Below are positions 24,150 through 34,415 of a DNA stretch of 64,000 nt, in pieces. The stretch comes from Oscheius onirici (taxonomy: Eukaryota > Nematoda > Chromadorea > Rhabditida > Rhabditidae), in contig OW051473.1 in the NCBI GenBank assembly GCA_932521025.1, positions 8,618,001 to 8,682,000 of the forward strand, given 5' to 3'. The notes under the pieces were generated by a model, which was not told the origin of the DNA, searched no databases, and saw only the letters and a program-made list of their open reading frames with translations. A program made the translations under genes and the position numbers. Numbering within the stretch: position 1 is the first letter of the stretch; each line of letters begins with the position of its first letter.

Positions 24150-24552
24150 ATGTCGTGGCTACTTGTCTTATTGATGCCAATTGTGGTCAATGCGAGATTT
24201 CCCAGTCCACCTATATTCACCTCAACGCAACACTATCCTCCCATTTGCTATCTACCACCAGGTTTGTTTTGTTTGTCGAATCGTGCGTACAATACGGCTA
24301 TGTTTGTTTTTGAAGGCCAGAAACATGATCATTTTTAGACTCGGGCATGTGTTCCACTTCTTCCGACAACATTGTAGACCTGTTCACCCGATATTATTTC
24401 GACGCCACCACACAAGAGTGCTATCCCTTCGGGGTACAGGGCTGTGGAGGCAACGAGAACAGGTACCTTTGCCCTAAAGACTTGATAACTTAAGTTTTAG
24501 GTTTAAAACAAAAACGGAATGCGAAACTTATTGCCGAATAGACATCAAATAA
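24150..24552 (+). CDS. Secreted single Kunitz (BPTI) domain protein
   Basis: Three exons, 24150-24261, 24339-24462 and 24501-24552, encode 95 residues. The signal peptide is MSWLLVLLMPIVVNA. The Kunitz cysteines have spacing C-8-C-22-C-7-C-12-C-3-C, with landmarks RYYFDATTQEC, GCGGNENRF and TECETYC. Standard domains have 15 residues between the second and third cysteine, so this one has a 7-residue insertion right after the reactive-site position. The residue following the second cysteine (P1) is Ser, not Lys or Arg. Kunitz proteins usually inhibit serine proteases; this one may have lost trypsin inhibition. An acceptor-like TTTTCAG lies 4 bases upstream of the ATG, consistent with trans-splicing. 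A poly(A) signal lies at 24641. Confidence 0.85.
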
Positions 24553-24640
24553 CTCCTTCTCTCCATATTGAATACCTTCTATCATCCATTCCACTTTCTC
24601 TTCACTGAGGGGCATCTACGGGTTCTTATTCTGTGTGTAC

Positions 24641-24656
24641 AATAAATACTTTTATT
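24641..24656. terminator. Back-to-back poly(A) signals for convergent genes
   Basis: AATAAA at 24641-24646 (plus) lies 89 bases after the Kunitz stop. TTTATT at 24651-24656 reads AATAAA on the minus strand, 98 bases after the TMEM258 stop. The two signals are 4 bases apart, so the transcripts probably overlap at their 3' ends. Confidence 0.6.
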
Positions 24657-24753
24657 AAGGAGAAAACCATAAGTTAAAGTAGTAACAACCCATAAAACAG
24701 AAGAGTGAATAAATACTCATCACAGGACGGGCAGTTCGCAGAGAGAGACCAGC

Positions 24754-25274
24754 TTAGACGTAAATGCCAACCCAGAGAAGAAGGAAGAGAGTTCCCCAGC
24801 CGAGAAGAATGGCAGCAATGGTGGCGATGGTGAGCTCCTTGAAGATGTTGCGAGAGTACTTGGTGGCAGTGACCTGAAATGTTTCAATTAAATAAGGTAC
24901 ACGTGTTTTGACATTTTTATGTCCGTGTAGGGTTGAGTTTAACATCGAATGGACATGATTCACGCTCGGACTAAATTACACGTTACAGTACTTGAGTTTT
25001 ATCAGCTTCTGTCCAAAGAGGGAAAACTAATGCATACTGGCTCTGCTCGACACTAGACAACTAGCCTAAGGATTCGTCTTGTTCAGGACTCTACAATTTA
25101 CAATAGCATTCGTTAATGCTATTTTGGAACGACCCTAGTATCTATGTAATATATTACCTCGTAAAGGATGAACCAGGCCATGAAGAAGAGGCCAAATCCA
25201 CAGAAGGAGAGAGTGACCTGTGGCAGGGCAGTAGGGTTGATGGGTCCGACGAAACGTTGCATCTTGTCAGCCAT
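24754..25274 (-). CDS. TMEM258: TMEM258 homolog, oligosaccharyltransferase subunit
   Basis: Exons 25274-25158 and 24873-24754 encode 78 residues. The sequence has the family pattern: [12 protein letters not shown], a first membrane helix ending in [11 protein letters not shown], then [13 protein letters not shown] and a second helix ending LLLWVGIYV at the C-terminus. In animals this small two-helix ER membrane protein is part of the oligosaccharyltransferase that N-glycosylates nascent proteins. The length matches the usual 79. An acceptor-like ACTTTAG lies just upstream of the ATG. SERINC ends 248 bases upstream on the same strand, so a two-gene operon is possible. Confidence 0.92.
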
Positions 25275-25522
25275 GTTCCTAAAGTTTCAGTACCTAAAAT
25301 GAATGTGATAAACACGAAAAACGAATAAATCAAGGTAGGCGACTGTGAAAACAGCAGAACAAATGGTAAAAATCAATAAAACCGCTTTTTGGAAAGTAGA
25401 CAGCTCGTTGGTAGCACACATAATAGGAAGATCACTGTTGAGTAGAGCAAAATGACTAGATGTACAGGGTATGTACAGAGCGGGAAATGTACAGAAATGT
25501 CGAAAAATATACAGAGAGACAG

Positions 25523-27635
25523 TTAAAAGTCACGATCAGGGAACAAAGCTGGAGCAACGAGTGTCCAGGCGTAGAGACCGATACAGAGCCAGCTGGAGAC
25601 GATTTTCACCCAAACCGAAGCCATATTGCTGTTCAGATGAGAGAGATCGTTATCCGGTCTGAAAACGGAAATATTATTCTAAAATTAAAGAAATTATCAC
25701 CTGTACCAGCTGGTCAACGTCATCATAACGTAAAGCGAAGCCAGTCCAAACATGAAATGGAAGAATGAGTACGAGTAGGCAACTCCCTCTTCCTCGTTGT
25801 CCCAGACACGACGACCGGCTTCTGGATCACCTGAAAAGATCTTATTTAACCGGAGAGATAGGAAAGAGAAGACAAGACCATCATGCAACGTGCAACACAT
25901 ATCGTCTGTTAACCGAAAACTCGCAGTTCTTTGAAGTTTTTGTTGAGCGAGTCGTTATTAAATTTGGTTTTGGCTGAAGATTAAAAAAAGTGTCGTCTAC
26001 GGCTTTTAGAAACACACAACTTTGACTGCTAGCTCTTTGGCTGAACAAAATTTGGAAGATATCGCATGATGTTCTGTGAGAACTTAAGCGACGTCTTACC
26101 ATCACCAACAGTATCCCGGAACCCACTGAGTTGCTGATTCTCGTCTCCTCCGGTGATTTTTCCAAGAGAAGTGTTGGAAGAGTTCCGGATAGAAGCGTAG
26201 AGGACACACAAGAACCACAGAATCAACGAGACGATGGAGTGAGCAGGCATCGGAGTTCCAAAAGTTTTGTCCTCCTTGTCTCCAGGTTTGGTAGTGTTGG
26301 TGAAGATTGTGATCAGCGACGAGTTGCATTCTTGATCTGAAACAAAGTGTATGAAAGAAAAATAGATAGTTACCTGGATTATTAGCGAGAGCAGACCACG
26401 TTAGGTACATCACGTACATCGAGATACAGGCGGACTGAAGAAGACCAGATCTTGGCATCTTTTCCTGCACAAAGGGTGTTATGGAGAGAACGCTGACACA
26501 GGCGCAGAGAATCACGTTGAAGCCGATGATGAACTTGGGAAGGGCACAGAACAAAACGTCCTGTAAAGTAATTTGAATGAAAACGAAGGTGTGGATATTA
26601 ACCGAGCTGTAGATGATAAACATAGCGACGACCGCAGCGATGGAAAGAACAAAACCACCAAACGAGAAAGATAGGAGACCGGCGAAACAGCAGCGAGAAT
26701 CGTTTTCTTCGTACCTGAAATTGCCTGTTCAAGAGGAAAAGAAGTATTCTTCAATAAACTAGCGTATCGCACAGTACCTCTACATATATTGTTTGTGGAA
26801 ACCTAGGGCAACTCGTTTAAGCTTCTAGATTGGGAAGTGACACATATTATATCTGAGTATTCAACTCTTACGTGGGCACAGCGTTTACTAGAAGTCAAAA
26901 AATATCTCAAAAAACTCACGTATCAACCCAGCTTTCAGCCAATCCATGCGAAAAATCGACGATCAGAATTAGTTGGATGAGGATGAACATGAAGCCGCCC
27001 AGCATGCCAATCCACATCAAGGCTAAAAAATTCCAAATAACTTCGAAGCATATATCGCTTACGCGTCGAGATATTTTCGCTCCTTATAAAGAAGAATCCA
27101 GTGACGAGACCGGCGAGTAGAAGATACTTGAAGAACCAGAAGCCGTTTTGGATAGCAGAGCGAGGATCTTTTGACGAGGAGACGCCTATCATCAAAAGCA
27201 TCATTATGAGGAAGAATGAAGCCATTCCTGCACATAATCTGAGAAAAAAGATAGAAAAATGTCGGAAAAACCTTACCGATACACAGCTTGAAATCCGACG
27301 GCTCGTTCACAACTAATCCCAGCGTATTCACTCAGGCCGACGCAGAACCATTGGTCCTTAAAAGTTTTCTCTAAAATTGGAAAAATTACCTACCTTTGCA
27401 AGTTTTTCTTGTATTCCCGGCGTTAACATTATGCATGCTACGACAGTACCGACTAGTAGCATGATCGCATACATTATTCGTGTCGTGGTTGAGTTTCTGG
27501 TGGTTGGACACGCTGCACAGCATAGAGAACATGCTGCACTTCCGAAGCAGCAAGCTGTCTAAACTTCATAATTCAAAAAAAACTATGAAAACTGACTGAA
27601 GCTGCGCAAACTGGAGCTGCCAGAAGGGCTCCCAT
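25523..27635 (-). CDS. Serine incorporator (SERINC/TDE1 family)
   Basis: Ten exons: 27635-27597, 27558-27394, 27356-27277, 27238-27063, 27022-26920, 26714-26603, 26560-26375, 26336-26100, 25830-25701 and 25658-25523. They give about 454 residues, the usual family length. One exon border may be off by one base. The N-terminus starts [13 protein letters not shown] and runs into the Cys-rich [16 protein letters not shown]. Family signatures follow: [45 protein letters not shown] and a C-terminal [20 protein letters not shown]. About ten membrane helices are expected. Family members act at cell membranes as lipid scramblases and in serine/phospholipid metabolism; some vertebrate forms restrict retroviruses. 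Introns are mostly 37-50 nt, with three over 180. Confidence 0.93.
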
Positions 27636-28093
27636 TTTGTATGGGGAGACTTTTTGACCTGAAAATATGAAATATTGAATTTCAAACAAAGTGTTTGAAA
27701 AAATTCAAGCATTAGAATATGAATCTTAGCAACCTTAAGATATAGTTATCGATTTACGGACACGTGTAAAGCTGCTAATATTGGTTACAAAGTAATAAAA
27801 AAGGCGGCGTGGCACAATTGGATCGAGACTACCATGTGCATTTTCGCGGCGGGACCCTCGCTGCAGCCGCGTCTATTGGCACAGGCCCTATCGGCCGCAG
27901 CGCTTTTCACAACAGGGCACGTGAGACGCAGCGCCGTCCGCCGCAGAACAGCTGATACGAGTCACTTTCTCTTTCTCTCTGGACACTTGACGGTGACCTG
28001 CCGTCATCTCTTACAACTTATCTCCCGCGCTGTACTAAAGTGACCAATCCCATCTGATTTCAGGATCTCAAAACTTTGGTAACGCGCTCAAAC
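27636..28093. promoter_or_regulatory. Bidirectional promoter region, SERINC/p62, with CACGTG E-box
   Basis: 458 bases separate the divergent SERINC and p62 starts. A GC-rich block (27800-28000) includes GGCACGTGAGA with CACGTG at 27918-27923. This matches the core of sites bound by TFEB/HLH-30-type factors, known regulators of autophagy genes including p62. GAGTCAC near 27957 resembles an AP-1/Nrf-type half site. An acceptor-like TGATTTCAG lies about 30 bases upstream of the p62 ATG. Factor binding is inferred from motif and context. Confidence 0.4.
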
Positions 28094-31000
28094 ATGGAGA
28101 ATATCGAAGAACGTCAGTATTCCGTCAAATGTACAGTTGGAGACATGCTCCGTCGCTTCCGCATCAAGGTAAGTCTCCAGATTCTCTTTCAAAAACAGCC
28201 AGCTATCCAATCTCGGACATCTGGTTGAAGGCGAAAAGCTAGATCGATATCTTATTTACATGACCTTCAATTGAAGATGCGTGTCACAGATTGCCATAGA
28301 TGAAGCCTTGAATTTTTGAACCAGTCCAAATTGGGTGTTTTGTAATAACCAGAAGATTCGAGACTGTCAGCGTAATTTCGCAATTACATCTGCTGTGGCG
28401 AACAATTTCATAACTGCCACTACCGGAAGAAATAGTTTTTGATCGCTCAGAGGAAGTTTCTATCCCACTTAATACAGTCGCTACATCGAAGTCTTTAACT
28501 ATGCTCAGACGGCAAGACGTGGCTCATCGATTACTGCAAGAGACAAAAAACGTCTGCAGGGACATTGGATAGGTCTCGAATAGCCACGAGAGTCTTGCTG
28601 TCAAGTCAATATATCAAAAACCTAGCTCCAGTCTGAAAGTTGAGTGCTCCAGTTAATTAGGCCGTTGATATAAACAGCCATGTTTGTCTCTCATATTTCA
28701 CAACGCGACCTGAGAGTCATAAGAAACTGTCGATAGTGTCTGACGTGTAGCCGTTCGATGCGACAAATATGAGAGACGAGAGAGAGCAAAGACAGATTAA
28801 AGAGGCCTCTCGATATTTGACACCGATATTTGCAGGGCACCAATAAGCATCAGCTGTATGAGGCTCTCTGTGAAGAGGTCAAGACCGACGACGGAGCTCA
28901 GCTCTTCTGGACTGATGACGAGGACGACCAGTGTGTCCTTAATACTGCCGCCGACCTGGATGAGGCCATCCAACAGGCCCAGAGCGGCGTTATTCGCATC
29001 TTCGTCAAGAAAGTTAAACCTGCTATGAGCATGACTGCTCCTGTAACCATCACTCCTGTACAAACTGATGCTCCCACTGGAATCAACCCGATCGATCAAC
29101 GTCCTCTGACTGCTGCTGGCCGCGACGATGTAATTTAGTCTTCTGTTCGTTTAAATATAGTCATTTTAGGGAGCCGTTCACAATGCCACCTGTGACCTCT
29201 GTGATGCCTTTATTGTTGGCCACCGCTTCCGCTGTCTAATGTGCGACGACTACGACCTCTGCGCCAATTGTGAGAGCACAGGGGCTCATAACACCCATGC
29301 CATGATGCGCATCGTCGATCCGAACATCACTCATATTCCTTGGGGAGCTAGAATCACTGAGGGTAAGAGGATATTTAACTTTATCTTTATCGCTTTTTCA
29401 GACGCTCTCCGTCTCCGCCGAAGCTTCCAGGAGAACCTTGGCAGCAACGCGAAGACTGCCGATGAGAAGTTCAAGGAGTTCACCAAAAACGGACTTCATT
29501 TCTTGACCGGAGTTGGGTCTGTCGTCACTGACGCTCTCTCCAACTTTGGAATCGATGCCACCTACGAGGTCCGTCACGGTGGGCAGAAGCTCGGAACCAA
29601 GGACGATACCACTCCTAATCCTACCGCTCCGGACATGACTCCTACTCCGGAAGCTCCCACCTTCCCAATGCCTCCCAGTATCAAGCAATTCGTTCGACCT
29701 GCCAAGCCTGAAGATCTGACCGTTTGCCACCCACCCTTTGTGACTGAGGAGAAGCCAAAGGAGCAGAAAGTAGAGACGCCGGTTGTTCAGAAGACTGAGG
29801 AGAAGAAGGTTGCTCAGACGGAGAAGCCAAAGAAGTGCTCTGATGCTGCCGTCAACTCACTGCTCGACGAGGTCCGAGACAAGGGAGCAGCTTACAGAGA
29901 AATGGTCGAGAAGAAGGCTGCTACTGAGGCAAACAAGAAAAAAATCGAAATGGAGAAGAAAAGAAAGGAAGCTGAGGTGAAACTGAAGATGAAGCAGACC
30001 AAAGTAAAGGCCCCAGAGGAGTCTTCTGTCTTCTCCCAAGTGAAGAAGGATAACACCCCTTCCTTTGTACGAAGGTACTAAGCATTAAAGACCGGCTTAA
30101 TTGTATTTTTAGATCTTTCCAAACCGAGGACGATTCTGATGGTGGATTCCCGGATCAGAAGGAGAGCCGTCGTAGCTTTGAAAATGGTTGTAACAAATTG
30201 TCTCTTACCTTTTCATTATTGCGTTTAGATTCTACCAGCAGAACCTTTGGTGAATCACGCTGTGGAGGATCCGGATTCGGGTCCGCTACTGCAGCTGGAT
30301 TTGGACGTAGTGGATTGGACAACCAACGTAGTGACTTCGGCAACCGTACTTGTGCCCCAGGATTTGGCCCAAGACCAGGTTTCAGTAGACCAGGTTTCGG
30401 AGGTCATGAAGAACACTGCCGCGGAGGATTCTGCGATTGTGGCATCCCATTCGAAAGCCAAGGATTCGGAAACCACCAATCCGGCTTCGGAAGCAATTCA
30501 GGTTTTGGAAGCCACGCAAACCAAGGAAGCCGACCTGGTTTTGGAGAAGCCAGGAATCAGGGATTTGGAAGTAGGGGAGGCTTCCAAAACACCAAATCTG
30601 GATTTGGAGACACCACTGGACAAGGCTTCGGAAATCAAGGAGGATACCAGAGTTCTCGACCTGGCTTTGGAGACAGGGGACAAAGTTTCGGAGGAGGATT
30701 CCAGAGCCACAGACCTGGTTTCGGAAAAGGTAGCAGTGAGGAATTCGGCAATGAAAAATGTGGATTTGGCAGTGCTTCAACTGGATTCGGAAACCAAGGA
30801 AACATCGGCAGTGGAACTGGAGGATTTGGAGCCAGTTCCCGCCCCAAGGGTGCTCGCTGGGCTTTCGAGTACGGACCCGAATATGATGATTCGCAGGATG
30901 ACGAAATCGTTGGAGGAGGATTTACAGGAACTGGCCTCGGAAGGGTCAAGCGCTCCTACGCTACCGACACTGCTTGCGACGAAAAGGTCAAGAGAGCTTC

Positions 31001-31706
31001 AGATGGATTCCCCAACCCTCCAGTGGAAGTGATTAAGAAGATGGTTGCTCCTATCAGGAAAGCCGCCGAGGACAAGAACGCTCCCAAGGAGTTTGCTCCC
31101 CCACCTCCAGTACAGCCCAAGCAGGAGAAGAAGCCTGAAGAGACCAAAGCAGAAGAGCCTAAGAAGGAAGAGACCACTCAGGAGAAGCCCCGCAGCAATG
31201 AGGAGTTCTTCCAGATGGTCCGTCAGAAGATTCAGGAACAACAGAATGCTACTGCTCCTGAGGTCGAAGATGACGGTGTGGTTGTGGAAATCGATCAGGA
31301 ATCCATTGGATCAGACATCATAACGTTCCCGGAAGACTGTGACAGGTAAAACTTATTCTAATCAATTCTACAATGTTTTTAGCGATGGATGGGTCGATGC
31401 TACTGAGAAGGCTGCTGCCCAGGAAGCTCAAAATCGATCAGAAGAAGTTCTTGCCACAACCATTACCTATCCCTCTCTCCCCTCTGAGTCTGCATCTCTG
31501 ATCGACTTTTTCCAGGAAGAAACAAACCAATCCAACAATGTGAACGTTGATGAAACCGTAAGAATCACTTTTGTTTTAAAAACACCAATTTTTAGTTCTC
31601 CGCTCTCATTACTTTGGGCTTCTCCGATACCCAGGCCCGCCGAGCCATCTCTCATTGCGGATGCGATCTGAACAAGTGCATCGACTACAATTCGAGCCAG
31701 GAGTGA
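28094..31706 (+). CDS. sqst: p62/sequestosome-1 homolog with large Gly-Phe-rich insert
   Basis: Eight exons: 28094-28168, 28836-29129, 29170-29362, 29402-30074, 30113-30186, 30229-31345, 31383-31557 and 31596-31706. They encode 903 residues; human p62 has 440. Residues 1 to about 85 form a PB1 domain (basic RRFRIK, acidic WTDDEDDQ). A ZZ zinc finger follows at about 124-175 (CDLCDAF ... CLMCDDYDLCANCE). Residues about 437-645 are low-complexity with some twenty FG dipeptides. The last 37 residues are a UBA domain (LITLGFSDTQARRAI). Family members link ubiquitinated cargo to autophagosomes. No DDDWxxL LIR is seen; NEEFFQMV is a candidate. A Lys/Glu-rich stretch (about 340-430) may be helical. 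Confidence 0.88.
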
Positions 31707-32177
31707 AGCTTTTGTAAATAGACGTTGTATATACAATACGTTACCAATGGTTCTCCCTTCCTTTCCTATTTAATTGTAACTTTTAGTTTCTGGTCAGTAA
31801 ATACATCGGGAAAGACTGTTTTCGACGTTTAGCCACAATAGAAAATGCAGCAGGGAAGAACAGGAAATCAACAAGTAATTATGGAAAAAATGGTCTGGAA
31901 ATTATTCGCAATATGCTCGGTTTGCAAAAGCGCATTGAGATGGCGCTGGAATTTCATATTCTGTCGAAGAAGAACAAGAAAAGCTACGAAAGAGACACCC
32001 ATGTAAGAGTGACTGCTAGATAATGCTGAAACAGACTAGCGATGGGACAGAGTTTCCCTGCCATTTCCGGCTCAATATAACCGCTTTAATCTGGAAATTT
32101 TGCCTAAGTTTTAGTCTGTTTGTATGCTGACTTCCATCCAAAGTGGCACTGATTGTATTAAAGCTTTATTATATCAT
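31707..32177. other. 3' flank of p62, no clear gene
   Basis: A plus-strand frame at 31801-32001 (KDCFRRLATIENAAG ...) ends at a good donor (CAT|GTAAGAG). It has no start and its continuation would fall in the foldback element. It could be a stray or interrupted exon. Otherwise nothing. Confidence 0.3.
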
Positions 32178-33245
32178 GTGGTGTCATAATTTATCGAACA
32201 TTTGCCCATAACTTTTTTGTCTTCCAACCAAATCAGGTTTTCTTTGTTTTAGAAAAAAAACAGACTAAGTTAGCTCTATTTGATGATGTATAGAGCTCCG
32301 AAAACTCAGTTCAAAAATTTTGAGTACCAGTCAAAAAGGTGAAATTTAGATTTGTTCTTTTTTCCTGAGAGCGGCACAATGCATATCTCAGGAAACTGCC
32401 GACGTAGTTTTGTTGCCCCTAACAAAGACAGAAGTCAGCGGCGACCCGATATCCTAGAAATTTTTCCTCGCTGAGATATGGAGGGTCGTAGTTGCGAAAG
32501 TAACCAACTTCAGGCGGTTGCACAGCTCTAACGCGTTCGATTTTTAGAAATCGGCCGATGCACCTTGAAAGAGCTCAATCTGGGCTACAAAACCCTGTAT
32601 AGAACAAAGAGGGCTCAATGGAAAATTTTTGAGACACGCACCTCTGACGTTCAGTTGGTTCCGGCGGGCCCGATCCATGATGGATATCACGGGTAAAAAA
32701 ACTCAAATTTTCCAAAGTGGTTCTTAGTTTGGTTTAGGCAATTCTGCGACTGCTCTTATTGTTTTCGATCGATTTGACCACTTTTTTAATACCAATTTTG
32801 GAAAATTTACCATGATACCCCTATCATGAGTTGATCACCTGAACTTCAGAGGCGCGTTTCTTAAAAACTTTCCATTAAGCCTTCTATATTCATACAGGGT
32901 TTTGTAGCCCAGATTAAGCTCTTTCAAGATGCACCGGCCGATTTGTCCAAATCGAACTCGTTAGAGCTGTGCAACTGCCTGAAGTTGGTTACTCTCGCAA
33001 CTACGACCCTCCATATCTCAGCGAGGAAAAATTTCTAGGATATCGGGTCGCTCTCAGGAAAAAAGAACAAATCTAAATTTCACCTTTTTGACTGGTACTC
33101 AAAATTTTTGAACTGAGTTTTCGGAGCTCTATACATCATCAAATAGAGCTAACTTAGCCTGTTTTTTTTTCTAAAACAAAGAAAACCTGATTTGGTTGGA
33201 AGACAAAAAAGTTATGGGCAAATGTTCGATAAATTATGACACCAC
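32178..33245. mobile_element. Foldback element with about 400-480-nt inverted arms
   Basis: The left end GTGGTGTCATAATTTATCG and the right end CGATAAATTATGACACCAC are exact reverse complements, and the match continues inward for several hundred bases with few differences. The left arm carries about 68 extra bases (around 32376-32443) absent from the right arm. The centre contains no transposase frame. The size and long arms suggest a non-autonomous DNA transposon. I could not define a target-site duplication. Confidence 0.75.
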
Positions 33246-33298
33246 CTGATAGTTTAATGACACAACATTATGCGTTTGTTCCATTCAAAAATCAAAAA

Positions 33299-34179
33299 CT
33301 ATTTTCTAGCAACAAGAACACATCCTCCAGTTAGGTCGATTCCGTCCGGTGGGAGAATATAGCCCGTATCGGGACGGTCAGGCCCAGAGCTGTGAAGTTG
33401 GCTGTTGCTCTTCTTCAAATCGTCGTAACTCCAGAGTGCCATGAATCTGCATTCTTATTGAAATAAACTGTCAGAAAGACTTACTTTGACTTGCCATGCT
33501 GAACTAGAACATGAAGGGGTCTTTTCGTGTCTTTAGGAGAAAGTGGGCTAGTGATTGGCTCAATGTCTTCACAGTCGAAAGTTGTGATAACAAACCCGAC
33601 CTAAAGCATCATTTTCGAAAACATAACGAAGTGAACTCACGATTAAGCACCAGTGAGCCTTATGTCCATTGAGAAAAGCCGGCTCGTGGTTTCTATCACA
33701 GTCGTAGGCGACCAACCAGAGGTTGCCGGCCAAAAGCTGAGAAGACAGTTTTTGGGCAGACGGAAAATCGCACTTTTTGACAAGAAGGCTAGGAAAAATA
33801 TCTTGACCGAGTCCTGCTAGCCATTTGTCTGAAAAGGCGAATTTTCAAAATAAGTATGATTGACCTACTTGAGAACATTTCTCCATTTCGCGTAATCGAT
33901 TTTTCTCTAGCTTCTGTGAAAATTTCGTCTATAGACTTGGTCGCTCCTAGAGCAGTCCCGGCCATTTGCAGAGCCACAATGCCACATCTGGAAACTATTC
34001 TTTAGAGAAATTATAAAAAATACGTACTGTGGCCCGTTCTGAAGAACATTTTCCACTTTCCTAGCAAAAATTCTGACTCCTGGAAGCTCATACTCGTCAC
34101 TAGCCCCCATAGCCACATCTTGATTCCTGATCATTTCGATCCTATTGCAGATGTTCCTGGGTATGAAACTGAGATCCAT
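33299..34179 (-). CDS. ACTMAP: Actin maturation protease homolog (ACTMAP/C19orf54 family)
   Basis: Exons 34179-34028, 33987-33869, 33828-33641, 33600-33485 and 33446-33299 encode 240 residues. The family signature NGPQCGIVALQMAG carries the probable catalytic cysteine. NGHKAHWCLIVGF carries the probable catalytic histidine, and LWSYDDLKKSNSQL matches the conserved C-terminal block. The human enzyme removes the acetylated N-terminal residue(s) of actin to produce mature actin. The human protein has a longer proline-rich N-terminus that is absent here. It is transcribed divergently from TIM50 with only 236 bases between the starts. Assignment rests on motif order and spacing from memory of the family. 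Confidence 0.75.
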
Positions 34180-34415
34180 TTCGACCCTGTCTGACTATCT
34201 GAAAAATAGAAATTTCTGAGAATTTTTAAGAAAAAAATTCGAGGGCTATAACATTGGCTTTACACAAATACCTCCGTTTGCTTCGAAACAGTACGCAAAA
34301 ATAATGCTTCCTGTCAAGCGTCACCTCTCGCTCCTAAATTTGTTTCTTCTCGCTGAAATAATGTTTTCAATCATTTTCTCGAATTTTTCATTAAAAAAAT
34401 ATCTTTTAGATCAAC
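34180..34415. promoter_or_regulatory. Shared ACTMAP/TIM50 upstream region
   Basis: 236 bases lie between divergent starts. An acceptor-like TTTTTCAG lies about 25 bases upstream of the ACTMAP ATG and TATCTTTTAG lies 6 bases upstream of the TIM50 ATG, both suitable as trans-splice sites. Confidence 0.4.

Noticed and set aside
30247-31032. 261-codon alternative frame over the p62 insert
   Set aside because: A by-product of the repetitive Gly-Phe codons. The frame that reads FG repeats joins in phase to upstream and downstream p62 exons; this one does not.
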